In this document: piece by piece, positions 16,398 through 25,345 of the stretch | How positions within the stretch are numbered: the first letter of the stretch is position 1 | Layout of the letters: every line of letters starts with the position of its first letter | Origin: Fibrobacter sp. UWB13 | Lineage (GTDB): Bacteria > Fibrobacterota > Fibrobacteria > Fibrobacterales > Fibrobacteraceae | Assembly: GCF_900177805.1 (NCBI RefSeq) | Contig: NZ_FXAX01000004.1 | Coordinates: 143,882-207,881 of the forward strand | Length of the DNA: 64,000 bases | Direction: 5' to 3' | Notes under the pieces: model-generated | The model's database searches: none | What the model saw: only the letters and a program-made list of their open reading frames with translations | What the model was told of the DNA's origin: nothing | Position numbers and translations under genes: made by a program

Positions 16398-18323
16398 ATG
16401 AAAATTTTAGACAAATTTAAGGAATTTGGAAATTTTGCAAACAACCGTTTGCAAAAAACGTCATTTTGCATGCTATTGTTTGCAACGGCTATTTTTGCGG
16501 AAGAGTTCAACATGAACAATATGCCGCCTCCAGAAGCTGGCATGAAGTATTCTGTGGGGGCTTTGCAGAAAGGTTCGAGCGTTACTGTTGAAATCGAAAT
16601 TCCGGATAACTGGCATGTAAACGCAAATGTTGCCGCCGATGAATTTTTAAAACCCTCGTCTATCGAGATTTCGGCAAAGGGCATTCACTTTGGAGAGCCC
16701 AAATGGCCAGAACCGATCAAGGAATACAGCGAAGCCTTGGATCTCGAGAATCTCGTGTTCAAAGGACTCTTCCAAATCACGCTCCCGGTCGATAGCGTCG
16801 AAGATGATTACGACAGCTTGACGACCAAGGCAACATTCCATTACCAGGCATGCGACAATTCGATTTGCCTCGCTCCATCGCAAGTGACATTTGGACTTGG
16901 ACCGCTCGGGTTTACAAAAAAAAGCGCATCGCGAGATGATGCAACTGCTCCTGGAGCCAAAAGTGCTACAAACTCTACAGTGAAAACGGGCGGAAACGCC
17001 GCTGCAAATGCCACCGGGAATGTGATCAATGCGCCAAGCGCTGCTGGGAATACCACAGAAGGTGCCGCCGGAACGTTCATTTTGCTTTTGTCCGCACTGT
17101 TCGGTGGCTTAATTCTGAACTTGATGCCGTGCGTGCTTCCCGTGCTTTCGCTAAAGCTTTTCAGCTTGATCAAGCAGTCTCGTGAGAGCCGCCGGCGCCT
17201 GCTTATGCTAGGCGCCACGACAACCCTCGGGATACTTGTGAGTTTCTGGACGCTCGCCGGGGTTGTCGCCGCCGTCAAGGCGGGCGGCGGAAATGCAGGC
17301 TGGGGCATGCAATTCCAGAGCGCTGGATTCATTGCATTCATGGTCGTGATTCTGAGCGCCTTTGCGATGAGCTTTTTTGGAGTCTTTGAAATTTGGCTTC
17401 CCGGAAGCGCCACCACCAAGATGGACAAGGCTGGGCACAAGCAGGGCTTTTGGGGCGCATTTTTCACAGGCGCACTCCTCGTGCTTTTGAGCACACCGTG
17501 CTCTGCACCGTTTCTCGGTACAGCGATGGGTTTTGCATTTACCGCATCGACCCCTGTGCTGTTTTTGTTTTTCACCGCAGCAGGCATCGGGCTTGCACTC
17601 CCCTACATGCTCGTAAGTGCGTTTCCGAAAGTCCTGAAAGTTTTTCCGAAACCGGGCGCATGGATGGTCACGCTCCAGAAAATCATGGGCGTTCTTTTGC
17701 TCGGCACAGTCGTATGGCTCTTGTGGGTTGTGCATGAACAAGCCGGAAACGTCGGCGTAGGCATCTTCGCCGCCATTTCACTTTTGAGCATCGCCATGAG
17801 TTTTGCGATAGGAAACATCGCCCCACCGGGCGTCGCGTTCTTTCGCGAAGTGCTCTCCGTTGGCGGCGCCGTTGTAATCCTTGCCATTATCTGGTTTGCA
17901 TTTGCATCGCCAAAGTTCGAAGCCGAAGTCGATGCAATTTTCAAGGCAAGGTCAGTACAGCTCGTCACCGAAGATGGCTGGTACCGCTACACGCCAGAAC
18001 TCATCGAAGAATTTGCGAAGTCCGGTCGTACCGTATTCATTGACGCCACCGCCGACTGGTGCCTCACTTGCAAGGCAAACGAAGCTGCCGTCCTCAACCG
18101 CGATGATTTCAAGCACGCCATGGACAGTCTGAATGTCGCCCGCGTCAAGGCTGACTGGACTCGCGAAACACCCGAAGTCACAGCGCTCCTGCGCAGCATG
18201 GGCAAGTCCGGCGTCCCCGCCTACGCCATCTACCCCGCAGGCGATGCAAGCAAGCAAATCGTTCTCCCAGAACTCCTTACGACAAGCGCGATTGTGGAGA
18301 AGATTGTAGACGGTAGACTGTAA
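16398..18323 (+). CDS. dsbD: Thiol:disulfide interchange protein DsbD
   Basis: A 641-aa inner-membrane electron carrier that passes reducing power from cytoplasmic thioredoxin to the periplasm. Three modules are visible. First is an N-terminal periplasmic immunoglobulin-like domain (about residues 45-175) with the redox pair in YQACDNSICLAP. Next is an eight-helix membrane domain with its two Cys sites in LNLMPCVLP and LSTPCSAPFLG. Last is a C-terminal thioredoxin domain with DWCLTCK near residue 554. An Ala/Thr/Asn-rich linker joins the first two. The length is typical (E. coli 565 plus a longer linker). It ends at a strong bidirectional terminator facing glgA. Confidence 0.93.
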   Translation: MKILDKFKEFGNFANNRLQKTSFCMLLFATAIFAEEFNMNNMPPPEAGMKYSVGALQKGSSVTVEIEIPDNWHVNANVAADEFLKPSSIEISAKGIHFGEPKWPEPIKEYSEALDLENLVFKGLFQITLPVDSVEDDYDSLTTKATFHYQACDNSICLAPSQVTFGLGPLGFTKKSASRDDATAPGAKSATNSTVKTGGNAAANATGNVINAPSAAGNTTEGAAGTFILLLSALFGGLILNLMPCVLPVLSLKLFSLIKQSRESRRRLLMLGATTTLGILVSFWTLAGVVAAVKAGGGNAGWGMQFQSAGFIAFMVVILSAFAMSFFGVFEIWLPGSATTKMDKAGHKQGFWGAFFTGALLVLLSTPCSAPFLGTAMGFAFTASTPVLFLFFTAAGIGLALPYMLVSAFPKVLKVFPKPGAWMVTLQKIMGVLLLGTVVWLLWVVHEQAGNVGVGIFAAISLLSIAMSFAIGNIAPPGVAFFREVLSVGGAVVILAIIWFAFASPKFEAEVDAIFKARSVQLVTEDGWYRYTPELIEEFAKSGRTVFIDATADWCLTCKANEAAVLNRDDFKHAMDSLNVARVKADWTRETPEVTALLRSMGKSGVPAYAIYPAGDASKQIVLPELLTTSAIVEKIVDGRL

Positions 18324-18344
18324 AATTGATAGTGGTCAAAAAAA

Positions 18345-18367
18345 AGGTGGCTTGAAGCCACCTTTTT
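18345..18367. terminator. Bidirectional rho-independent terminator (dsbD / glgA)
   Basis: GGTGGCTT-g-AAGCCACC hairpin preceded by a run of A and followed by a run of T, so it can end transcripts from dsbD (plus) and from the converging glycogen synthase gene (minus). Confidence 0.85.
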
Positions 18368-18383
18368 TCGCTTTACTGGCGAA

Positions 18384-18406
18384 GCCGGAATAAATCCGGC
18401 ATGACA
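18384..18406 (+). repeat. REP-like palindromic repeat, short copy
   Basis: GCCGGA-ataaa-TCCGGC followed directly by ATGACA, the same 3' flank seen in the other palindromic intergenic repeats of the window. It lies between the dsbD terminator and the 3' end of glgA. Confidence 0.6.
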
Positions 18407-18409
18407 ACA

Positions 18410-19642
18410 TTAAACGCGCTTGCCTTCACGCTTGTAGCGTTCGATGCATTCCTGGTAGAAGTCGAATGTCTGCTTGGCAATCGTCTTCCAGCTGAACACG
18501 TCAATGGCGCGCTTGCGGCTGACTTCGCCCATCTTCTTTGCAAGTTCCGGATTCTCGAGAATCTTGTTGAGCTTGTTCGCAAAGTCCGTCTGGAAAGTCT
18601 TCGGATCAGCAGGTTCAAAGATCTTTTCGGAAACCGGCTTGAGCGGCACGAGGTAACCCGTTTCGCCATCGACGATGATTTCCGGAATGCCACCGACAGC
18701 AGAGCCAACGACCGGCGTTCCGCAGCTCATGGCTTCGAGATTGATAATGCCGAACGGTTCATAAAGAGACGGCGTCGCAAAAACGGTTGCATGGCTATAG
18801 AGCACGCGAAGTTCCGTATGCGGCACAGCGTCCTGAATCCACACGACTCCATCACGTGTCTTCTGGACTTCTTCAATCAAGCGCTTGCATTCATCGGCAA
18901 GTTCCTGCGTGTCCGGCGCACCGGCGCAAAGCACCACCTGAGCATTCTTGTCGATCTGCGGGATTGCCTGAATGAGCTGGCTGATGCCCTTCTGGCGCGT
19001 AATACGGCCCACAAAGAGCACGAACGGACGCTTCGGATCCACGCCCCACTTCTTCAAGATTTCTTCATCGAACGTCGGCTTGTAAAAATCCGGATCGATA
19101 CCGTTGTAGATAACCTTCACGCGATCTTCCGGCACGCCGTAAAGCTTCATCACATCGCGCTTCATGCCTTCGCTCACGGCAATCACGCCGTCAGCAGCTT
19201 CGTAAGCGGTGCGTTCAATCCAGCAGCTCATGTTATAGCCGCCGTCACCGAGCTGTTCCGCTTTCCACGGACGGTGCGGTTCGAGCGAGTGCGTCGTCAA
19301 AATAAGCGGGCACTGCAAAAGGCGACTTGCAACCACGCCACCGAAATGGCTGTACCACGTATGGCAATGAATCACATCGATATCCTTGAGCGAGGACATC
19401 CACTGCAAATTAATATCGAGCGGCTTCAAGATTTTCTTGAAACGTTCATCAGCCGGATTATGTTCTAGCTTCTGGCTAAAACCAATGGCTCGGATATTGT
19501 CTGCATCGTCGTTCTGCGGACCAAAGCAGCGTGCTTCGATGTGGCAGAGCTTGGAAAGTTCTTGGCTCAGGAACTTGACGTGGATACCTGCACCGCCATA
19601 GATTTCTGGCGGAAACTCATTAGTAAGGATAGCAGCGTTCAT
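18410..19642 (-). CDS. glgA: Glycogen synthase (GT4-type, GlgA/GlgM family)
   Basis: A 410-aa GT-B glycosyltransferase. The N-terminal acceptor domain starts MNAAILTNEFPPEIYGGAGIHV, with the conserved YGGAG. The C-terminal nucleotide-sugar domain carries FVGRITRQKGI and the E-x7-E motif in SLYEPFGIINLEAMSCGTPVVGSAVGG. This pattern is the actinobacterial-type glycogen synthase family, which uses ADP- or UDP-glucose; some members make maltose-1-phosphate (GlgM). Fibrobacters store glycogen, so this fits. No other glg genes are nearby. The family is certain; the exact donor and product are not readable. Confidence 0.88.
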   Translation of the reverse strand: MNAAILTNEFPPEIYGGAGIHVKFLSQELSKLCHIEARCFGPQNDDADNIRAIGFSQKLEHNPADERFKKILKPLDINLQWMSSLKDIDVIHCHTWYSHFGGVVASRLLQCPLILTTHSLEPHRPWKAEQLGDGGYNMSCWIERTAYEAADGVIAVSEGMKRDVMKLYGVPEDRVKVIYNGIDPDFYKPTFDEEILKKWGVDPKRPFVLFVGRITRQKGISQLIQAIPQIDKNAQVVLCAGAPDTQELADECKRLIEEVQKTRDGVVWIQDAVPHTELRVLYSHATVFATPSLYEPFGIINLEAMSCGTPVVGSAVGGIPEIIVDGETGYLVPLKPVSEKIFEPADPKTFQTDFANKLNKILENPELAKKMGEVSRKRAIDVFSWKTIAKQTFDFYQECIERYKREGKRV

Positions 19643-19726
19643 AATACAGCAAACAGTGTTTAGTGGACAGGGGTTCGGTAAATGTCCGCAAACTGTTTTC
19701 GTGAATAATTATAAAAAATTGTATAA

Positions 19727-19776
19727 GGAGATGCCCTATCAAGTCTGGCATGACAATAATATTTGCGGGCATGACA
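19727..19776 (+). repeat. REP-like repeat, degenerate plus partial second copy
   Basis: GGAGATGCC-ctatcaagtct-GGCATGACA (19727-19755) has the full frame of the family, and GCGGGCATGACA at 19765-19776 is a half copy. Together they fill the spacer between the glgA start and the hydrolase terminator. Confidence 0.6.
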
Positions 19777-19785
19777 AGCGTAAAA

Positions 19786-19825
19786 CAAACACCTCGACCA
19801 TGAAGATCGAGGCGCTTGGTGTTTG
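19786..19825 (-). terminator. Terminator of the first Ser-linker hydrolase
   Basis: Minus-strand hairpin with inner stem CCTCGA/TCGAGG and outer stem CAAACAC/GTGTTTG, followed by a T-rich run. It lies 14 bp past the stop of the hydrolase gene. Confidence 0.75.
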
Positions 19826-19839
19826 GAGTGTTTAAGAGA

Positions 19840-21147
19840 TTAGAAGTTCTTGCACTGGCCCTTCCAATTGCCGCGTTCGCCAACAATCGGGCCATTGATG
19901 TACTTGCCACTAGAGCCAACGAAATCAGCCTTGCGGTTGTCTTCGCCACCGAGGTGCCAACGCATCCATGCAACCGTTGCAGCCATGCCGCCCCACGGAC
20001 CAGAACCATGGCCCCAGCCGCATTCACCCTGCTGGCATTCATTGCCCTGACCGCCCGTCATCTTGATGAGGCATGCCGGAGCCTTGACGCCCCGGTTGTT
20101 ATAGTCAGCTTCGGCGTTCGGGCGTTCCATGCCGCCTTCGCCATAAACAATACCGATAGTCTTGCTTGTAGAAACCTGAGACATAGCCGTATGTCCGAGG
20201 TCACCACTATTGTTGAGCATGGCGGTAATCACACGGTCGTCCTTGATGAGGGCCTGTTCAGATTCGAGACCGCCCATGGAGTGACCGGAGCAACCGACCT
20301 TCGTCATATCAAGCTTCTGGTACAGAGGATCATTCGGATCCTTGTTCTTCTTTTCGAGCCAGTTGAGGGCAGGAATTGCCTGGGTTGCGTTACCCGGAGA
20401 TTCACGGAGTGCTATCACGACAAAGCCGTGAGAAGCGAGACGACGGATAATACCACCGTATGCACCCGGTTCCGTGCCGCCACCCGGACCCCACACGACA
20501 ACAGCGTGCTTCTGGTCGTTAGAAAGCTGTTCCGGATAAGCAAGGATTCCACCGCCATCGTGACCGGTGCGTTCAATGTACTTGACCTTCAACTGGTCCT
20601 TCGTCTCGTCCGTGCCTTCGGCAAGGAAAACACCCTTCGGCTTAGCTGCTTCGCTGGAGCTCGATTCGACCTTTTCTTCAGAACTGGAGGAGCTTACAGC
20701 AGGAGCCTTTTCAGAACTAGAACTTACAGCCGGTGCGGTAGCAGAGCTCGATGCCGGAGCGTCACCGCAGGCGTTCGGCAAGCTAGAAGCCAAGCACTTG
20801 TCATCAGAACTAGAGCTTGCAGCAACATCTGCAGAAGATTCTGCGCCCGGAGCAGCTGCGCTGCTGGATCCTGCCTGCGGCCCAACATCCGCACTAGAAC
20901 CCGGAACAGTTGCACTGGAGCCAGCTTCAACAGTCGTACCAGAAGTCGGCTGAGCGGCATCAGAGCTAGAAATTTCTGCGCCAGCAGACCACCGAGAGTC
21001 AGAACTCGTGCCCGGCTGAACTTCTCCGGCAGAGCTAGACGACAAGCTGGCAGTAAAATCGCTAATTGCAGACGTGACATCGTCACCGCAATTTAGGAAG
21101 ACCAAAGAACTGGCCAACACCACAGTTTTTAAGAGTTTAGATTTCAT
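19840..21147 (-). CDS. Lipoprotein alpha/beta-hydrolase with Ser-rich linker (esterase-like), copy 1
   Basis: A 435-aa protein in three parts. First is a lipoprotein signal (MKSKLLKTVVLASSLVFLNCGDD). Second is a ~150-aa low-complexity Ser/Ala/Pro linker. Third is a C-terminal alpha/beta-hydrolase of the chlorophyllase/cutinase-like (PETase-type) group. In the hydrolase, VVVWGPGGGTEPGAY forms the oxyanion region, VGCSGHSMGGLES holds the nucleophile Ser elbow, and a late GHGSG holds a candidate His. The linker contains one sharply conserved island, DDKCLASSLPNACGDAP, shared with the next gene. AGGAG lies 6-7 nt before the ATG. It has its own terminator. It is probably a surface-tethered carbohydrate esterase for plant cell wall; substrate unproven. 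Confidence 0.8.
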   Translation of the reverse strand: MKSKLLKTVVLASSLVFLNCGDDVTSAISDFTASLSSSSAGEVQPGTSSDSRWSAGAEISSSDAAQPTSGTTVEAGSSATVPGSSADVGPQAGSSSAAAPGAESSADVAASSSSDDKCLASSLPNACGDAPASSSATAPAVSSSSEKAPAVSSSSSEEKVESSSSEAAKPKGVFLAEGTDETKDQLKVKYIERTGHDGGGILAYPEQLSNDQKHAVVVWGPGGGTEPGAYGGIIRRLASHGFVVIALRESPGNATQAIPALNWLEKKNKDPNDPLYQKLDMTKVGCSGHSMGGLESEQALIKDDRVITAMLNNSGDLGHTAMSQVSTSKTIGIVYGEGGMERPNAEADYNNRGVKAPACLIKMTGGQGNECQQGECGWGHGSGPWGGMAATVAWMRWHLGGEDNRKADFVGSSGKYINGPIVGERGNWKGQCKNF

Positions 21148-21259
21148 TTTGTTCTCCTATTTTTCCCATAACCTGTATAGAAAGTACCTTATAATATCAT
21201 CGAAATTTCATGTTTTGAACAAAGTCTCGTGGATAAAAAGTCCAAAGGTAAACAAAAGA

Positions 21260-21290
21260 AAACGCCTCGATCGTAATGACCGAGACGCTT
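21260..21290 (-). terminator. Terminator of the second Ser-linker hydrolase
   Basis: Minus-strand hairpin AAGCGTCTCG / CGAGGCGTTT followed by TTCTTTTG. The loop and stem resemble the terminator of the sister gene, as expected if the whole unit was duplicated. Confidence 0.75.
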
Positions 21291-21323
21291 GGTTGTTGGA
21301 GTGTGGAAATGATTATGAATTAA

Positions 21324-22505
21324 TTAGAAATTCTTACATTGGGTTTTCCATTTGCCCTGCTTACCGATGATGCTTCCATCGATATACTTGCCAGTCGTAC
21401 CCACAAAATCTGCCTGACGTTCGTTTTCGCCACCGAGCTGCCAGCGCATCCAGGCAATCGTTGCCGCCATGCCGTCCCAGGAACCGGAACCATGGCCGTA
21501 ACCGCCTTCGGAATTGTTCTTCGGACCGCCCGTCATTTCGATCAGGCAAGACTTGATATCCGTTGCCGTTTCGTAATCCTTGATGGCGTTCGGCTTTTCC
21601 ATGCCAACTTCACCATAAAGCACCGCAGCCGTTTTTTCTTTCGGGAAATTCTTGATGACACCGCCATTCTTGTCACCGCTATTGTTGAGGAATGCGGTAA
21701 ACACGCGCTTGTCCTTGATGGCTGCCTGCTCCGATTCCAAGCCGCCCATCGAATGCCCAGAGCAACCGACCTTCGTCAATTCAAGCTTCTGGTAGAACGG
21801 GTCGTTGGAATCCTTGTTCTTGTTTTCGAGCCAGTCAATCGCCTTGGAAGCCTGCGTTGCATCGCCCGGCGAAACGCTCAAGGCAATCACGACAAAACCA
21901 TGCGAAGCGAGTCTGCGGATCATGCCTTCGTAAGCGCCCGGTTCCGTGCCGCCGCCCGGCCCCCACACGACAACGCCGTGTTTCTGGTCGCTAGAAAGCT
22001 GTTCCGGATAAGCTAAAATACCCTTATTATCCCAACCCGTATTTGTCTTGTAAACGACCTTCAGCTGGTCCTTTTCTTCTTCCTTACCGCTCGCAAGGAA
22101 AATGCCCTTTGGAGCTTCGCTCGAACTAGAAACCTGTTCGCTGGAACTCGACTGAGCCTCGGAAGAACTGGACGCCACATCGCCTGAGCTAGACTGCACA
22201 TCAGAAGAGCTGCTCGGAGCATCTGCCGAACTCACCGGAGCTTCGTCGGAACTCGATGCAGGCGCAATTTCGGAGCTAGAGGTCGGTGCAATATCAGAAC
22301 TAGAGACCGGCGCATCACCGCAAGCGTTCGGCAAACTTGATGCCAAGCACTTGTCATCAGAGCTGGAACTTTCAGCCGTAGATTCTATGCTTGATGAAGA
22401 AATATCACCAGTAGACGATAACGGAGAAGTTGCAGAATCGTCCCCGCAGTTGATAAAGGCAATGGCACTTGCCAAAATCACACCCTTAAAAATCTTTGAT
22501 TTCAT
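21324..22505 (-). CDS. Lipoprotein alpha/beta-hydrolase with Ser-rich linker (esterase-like), copy 2
   Basis: A 393-aa paralog of the downstream gene with the same plan: lipoprotein signal (MKSKIFKGVILASAIAFINCGDD), Ser-rich linker with the identical DDKCLASSLPNACGDAP island, then the hydrolase with VVVWGPGGGTEPGAYEG and VGCSGHSMGGLES. The catalytic domains stay alignable end to end, while the linkers differ in length and sequence apart from the island. The frame is open 15 codons further, but AAGGAG stands 9 nt before the ATG used here. Tandem duplication in the same direction is clear. Function is as for copy 1; a different substrate preference is possible. Confidence 0.8.
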   Translation of the reverse strand: MKSKIFKGVILASAIAFINCGDDSATSPLSSTGDISSSSIESTAESSSSDDKCLASSLPNACGDAPVSSSDIAPTSSSEIAPASSSDEAPVSSADAPSSSSDVQSSSGDVASSSSEAQSSSSEQVSSSSEAPKGIFLASGKEEEKDQLKVVYKTNTGWDNKGILAYPEQLSSDQKHGVVVWGPGGGTEPGAYEGMIRRLASHGFVVIALSVSPGDATQASKAIDWLENKNKDSNDPFYQKLELTKVGCSGHSMGGLESEQAAIKDKRVFTAFLNNSGDKNGGVIKNFPKEKTAAVLYGEVGMEKPNAIKDYETATDIKSCLIEMTGGPKNNSEGGYGHGSGSWDGMAATIAWMRWQLGGENERQADFVGTTGKYIDGSIIGKQGKWKTQCKNF

Positions 22506-22562
22506 TTTAGGCACTCCTTTTTTTACCAAGACCTTAATCCCATCCTTCAATAAAATACCCCC

Positions 22563-22592
22563 AAAAAAGCCCCGTGATCAAAATCACAGGGC
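22563..22592 (-). terminator. Terminator of folE
   Basis: Minus-strand GCCCTGTGAT-tttg-ATCACGGGGC hairpin (one mismatch) followed by TTTTTTGG, 38 bp after the folE stop. Confidence 0.85.
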
Positions 22593-22630
22593 ACGTTTCG
22601 TTGACAAAAAGTCCAAAGCTAAAAAGGAGA

Positions 22631-23197
22631 TTAACGCGGGGCGTAGATGCGGGACATGAATTCGGCGCGAGTCTTTTCGTCCGTCTTGAAGCGTCCGAGG
22701 AGCTGCGTCGTGACCATCATGGCACCCGGCTTTTTCACACCACGCATCGTCATGCACATGTGCGAAGCTTCGAGAACCACGGCAACGCCCTTCGGCTGGA
22801 GCACTTTTTGAATAAGTTCTGCAATCTGGCGCGTCATGCGTTCCTGAATCTGCGGCATGCGAGCGTAATATTCCACCACGCGCGGGATCTTCGAAAGACC
22901 GACCACACAATCACCCGGAATATAGGCCACGTGAGCCTTGCCTGTAAACGGCAAAAAGTGGTGTTCGCACATGCTTGCAAACTGGATGTCCGGCACGATA
23001 ATCATTTCATCGTACTTTTCGTGGAAACGCGTCTTGAGGATGTCTTCGGCCTTCATTTCACCCGTAAGGCTAGTCATGAGCTCGGCGTACATCTTTGCAA
23101 CACGTTTCGGCGTATCGATAAGGCCTTCGCGGTTAGGGTCTTCGCCCATGCCTTCCAGAATCATCCGGAAGCCGTCTTCCATTTTCTTAAAATCCAT
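22631..23197 (-). CDS. folE: GTP cyclohydrolase I
   Basis: A 188-aa enzyme that opens GTP to 7,8-dihydroneopterin triphosphate, the first step of folate and pterin synthesis. Zn-binding and catalytic motifs are present: [22 protein letters not shown] (Cys and two His), [25 protein letters not shown] and [16 protein letters not shown] with the second Cys. A much longer open frame extends upstream but carries no family sequence; [10 protein letters not shown] matches the usual N-terminus. The protein is the normal size of the short FolE form. It is probably the third gene of an argA-nitroreductase-folE run. folD for the same cofactor pathway lies at 26742. Confidence 0.93.
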   Translation of the reverse strand: MDFKKMEDGFRMILEGMGEDPNREGLIDTPKRVAKMYAELMTSLTGEMKAEDILKTRFHEKYDEMIIVPDIQFASMCEHHFLPFTGKAHVAYIPGDCVVGLSKIPRVVEYYARMPQIQERMTRQIAELIQKVLQPKGVAVVLEASHMCMTMRGVKKPGAMMVTTQLLGRFKTDEKTRAEFMSRIYAPR

Positions 23198-23273
23198 AAT
23201 GTACCCGCAAGCGATGAGGTATGAAGTCGGTTGCCTTCGGCATCCGTCGAGCGCAAAGATAGCAAAAAAGAGC

Positions 23274-23864
23274 TTACACGAAAACGACTTCGTTGCCTGT
23301 GCGAGGAGTTTCCGCGCGGTTCGGGAGTCCTGATTCCGTATCGGCATAGCCAATCGCCACAGAAGCGTAAACGCGTTCATCTTCCTTAAGACCAAGACCG
23401 CGCAGGTATTCCAAAAGCGTCGGGTCTTCATTCAGCCACTTGAGCTGATTGATGTAGCAACTGCCAAGGTTGAGTTCATTCGCGGCAAGCATCATGTTTT
23501 CGACAGCGCAGGCGACATCCGCCATGTTGTTGCCATATTCTTTTTTATTCGCAACGACGATAAGCACAGGCGCAGTATAGCAGAAAGAATAATTGCCCTT
23601 GCGCGAAAGCGTGATAGAATTCTTGAGGCTCTTGTAAAGGTCTTCGCGAAGTTCCATCGCTGCAAATGCGGACTGCACGAGTTCCTTGAGCTTTGCAATC
23701 ACCGCCGCATCCGAAATCACGAAAAAGCGATTACCTTGCGCGTTACCGCCGGTCGGTCCGAATTGTCCCGCTTCGGCAATCAGTTTTAACTTTTCGATTT
23801 CAACAGGTTGCGCCTTGAACTTGCGCGTGCTGCGACGGGTCTTTATGGCTTCAAGTGTATTCAT
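23274..23864 (-). CDS. Nitroreductase family flavoprotein
   Basis: A 196-aa NADH/NADPH-dependent FMN protein. The N-terminal [13 protein letters not shown] is the FMN phosphate-binding start of the family, [14 protein letters not shown] is the second FMN contact, and the C-terminal [19 protein letters not shown] is the usual closing strand. Length is typical. The physiological substrate is not readable; members reduce nitroaromatics, quinones or flavins. It follows argA by 20 bp and precedes folE by 76 bp, so all three may share a transcript, though no pathway link is evident. Confidence 0.88.
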   Translation of the reverse strand: MNTLEAIKTRRSTRKFKAQPVEIEKLKLIAEAGQFGPTGGNAQGNRFFVISDAAVIAKLKELVQSAFAAMELREDLYKSLKNSITLSRKGNYSFCYTAPVLIVVANKKEYGNNMADVACAVENMMLAANELNLGSCYINQLKWLNEDPTLLEYLRGLGLKEDERVYASVAIGYADTESGLPNRAETPRTGNEVVFV

Positions 23865-23884
23865 AATAAATCCTTCGAGACTCT

Positions 23885-25243
23885 TTACTTGTCAAGCGGG
23901 AGCATCAAAATTCTAGACTTGCGTTTTTGATTGTAGTGTTCACGCTTGGATGGCGGCAACTCATCAACAGTGCCATCGACAAACCCAAGCTGATAGAACC
24001 AATCGAGCGCCTGCGTTGTAAGCAAGAACAAAGTCTTATAGCCCTTCATACGACCAAGCGAAATCAAGTGGCGTACAATCGCATCGCCAATACCCGATTT
24101 GCGGTAGTTCGCACCGACAGCAATGCCAGCAACTTCAGCCATGCCATTTTCAAACGCATGGAGAGCACCGCAACCGTGGATGCTGTTATCGATGCTGTAC
24201 ACCACGTAATCAGCAAGCTTTTCAGAAATGGAGTCCTGCGTACGCGGCACCAGGTAACCCTTCGCAATATAGTCTTGCATAATGCGCAAGATATCCGGAA
24301 TGTCTTCGATAGTCGCCGGGCGGATACAGGAGTACTGGTTTGCATACACCATGGTTCCGTCACCGCGAGCAGAGAACACTTCCTGCAACACGCTGCCCTG
24401 AAATTCACCGCTCAACAAATGCACACGGTTCGCACCCGCTTCGCAAGCGTTGATGGCATTCATCAGGTAATCCATTTGTGCAAAGTCGAGCACATCGGAA
24501 TTGAGTTCCAGAAGTTCCTTCGCCTGGTCCACGTCCATTGCAGAAATAAGCCCGTTGTCCGTCGGTTCAAGATACTTCGTGTTCTTGCCCGTCACGAGAC
24601 CTTCGAGCTTGATGCCGCTTTGGCTACCGATGAAGAACAGCTTCCCAACCTTCAAGTATTTGCAAAGTTCGGTAGCAAGTTCTGTACTAGAAATATTGTA
24701 GGCATGTCCAATCTTGTTCCAGCCAATCGGCGGGATAATCGGCACAAACTTCTCGTTCATGAGCTGTTCCAAGAGGTCGCGCTGGATGCGTTCAATGCGA
24801 CCGGTGCGCATGTAGTCGACACCGTTAATCACGCCCATGCTGCGCGCCAAGATCCAGTTGCCTTGAATGCCACTGAGACCGCTCGCCGTGAGGTGGCTCA
24901 TGATGCGTTGCGCAACACCCAAGGACGCCTGTTCCACAAGCGGAAGCGCCTCTTCGTTCGTGAGTCTCACGCCGTTATGGAATTCTGTCTCAAGGTCCCA
25001 CGCCTTGAGCTGAGCATCGATGCTATTTCGCGTACCCGGCACGATAATGATTCGGATACCCGCCTTATGCAACAAAGCGATATCGCGCATCAGCACGGGG
25101 AACATCGGATGGTCCATCAGGCTATCGTCAATTTTCAGAACGAAAAGCTGACCTTTAAACCTATCCATATAGCCAAACACTTCACGGATGAAACCGGCTA
25201 CTTCGAAGTGCTGAGAATAAAAATCGGACGCTGCGTTATTCAT
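23885..25243 (-). CDS. argA: N-acetylglutamate synthase ArgA
   Basis: A 452-aa two-domain protein for the first step of arginine synthesis. The N-terminal amino-acid-kinase-like domain (about residues 25-290) includes AGIRIIIVPGTRNSIDAQL, NGVRLTNEEAL and FVPIIPPIGWN. The C-terminal GNAT acetyltransferase (about 305-450) includes IRPATIEDIPDILRIMQDY, the acetyl-CoA loop VGANYRKSGIGDAIVRHL and LTTQALDWFYQLGF. Order and length match classical ArgA (E. coli 443). The kinase half is regulatory and non-catalytic in the family. The ATG has no ribosome site; TACTTT stands 7 nt before it. Confidence 0.92.
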   Translation of the reverse strand: MNNAASDFYSQHFEVAGFIREVFGYMDRFKGQLFVLKIDDSLMDHPMFPVLMRDIALLHKAGIRIIIVPGTRNSIDAQLKAWDLETEFHNGVRLTNEEALPLVEQASLGVAQRIMSHLTASGLSGIQGNWILARSMGVINGVDYMRTGRIERIQRDLLEQLMNEKFVPIIPPIGWNKIGHAYNISSTELATELCKYLKVGKLFFIGSQSGIKLEGLVTGKNTKYLEPTDNGLISAMDVDQAKELLELNSDVLDFAQMDYLMNAINACEAGANRVHLLSGEFQGSVLQEVFSARGDGTMVYANQYSCIRPATIEDIPDILRIMQDYIAKGYLVPRTQDSISEKLADYVVYSIDNSIHGCGALHAFENGMAEVAGIAVGANYRKSGIGDAIVRHLISLGRMKGYKTLFLLTTQALDWFYQLGFVDGTVDELPPSKREHYNQKRKSRILMLPLDK

Positions 25244-25261
25244 GGGTTAAAAAGTAGCAAC

Positions 25262-25292
25262 AGAAAAAGCGAAGGACAGAACATCCTTCGCC
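25262..25292 (-). terminator. Terminator of the FKBP lipoprotein gene
   Basis: Minus-strand GCGAAGGA-tgttctg-TCCTTCGC hairpin followed by TTTTTCTG, just upstream of argA and 54 bp past the FKBP stop codon. Confidence 0.8.
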
Positions 25293-25345
25293 ATTTGAAC
25301 AGAAAAAAGCCTTTTTTTGCGTGGCGTTCCGCGCATTTCGCGAAA

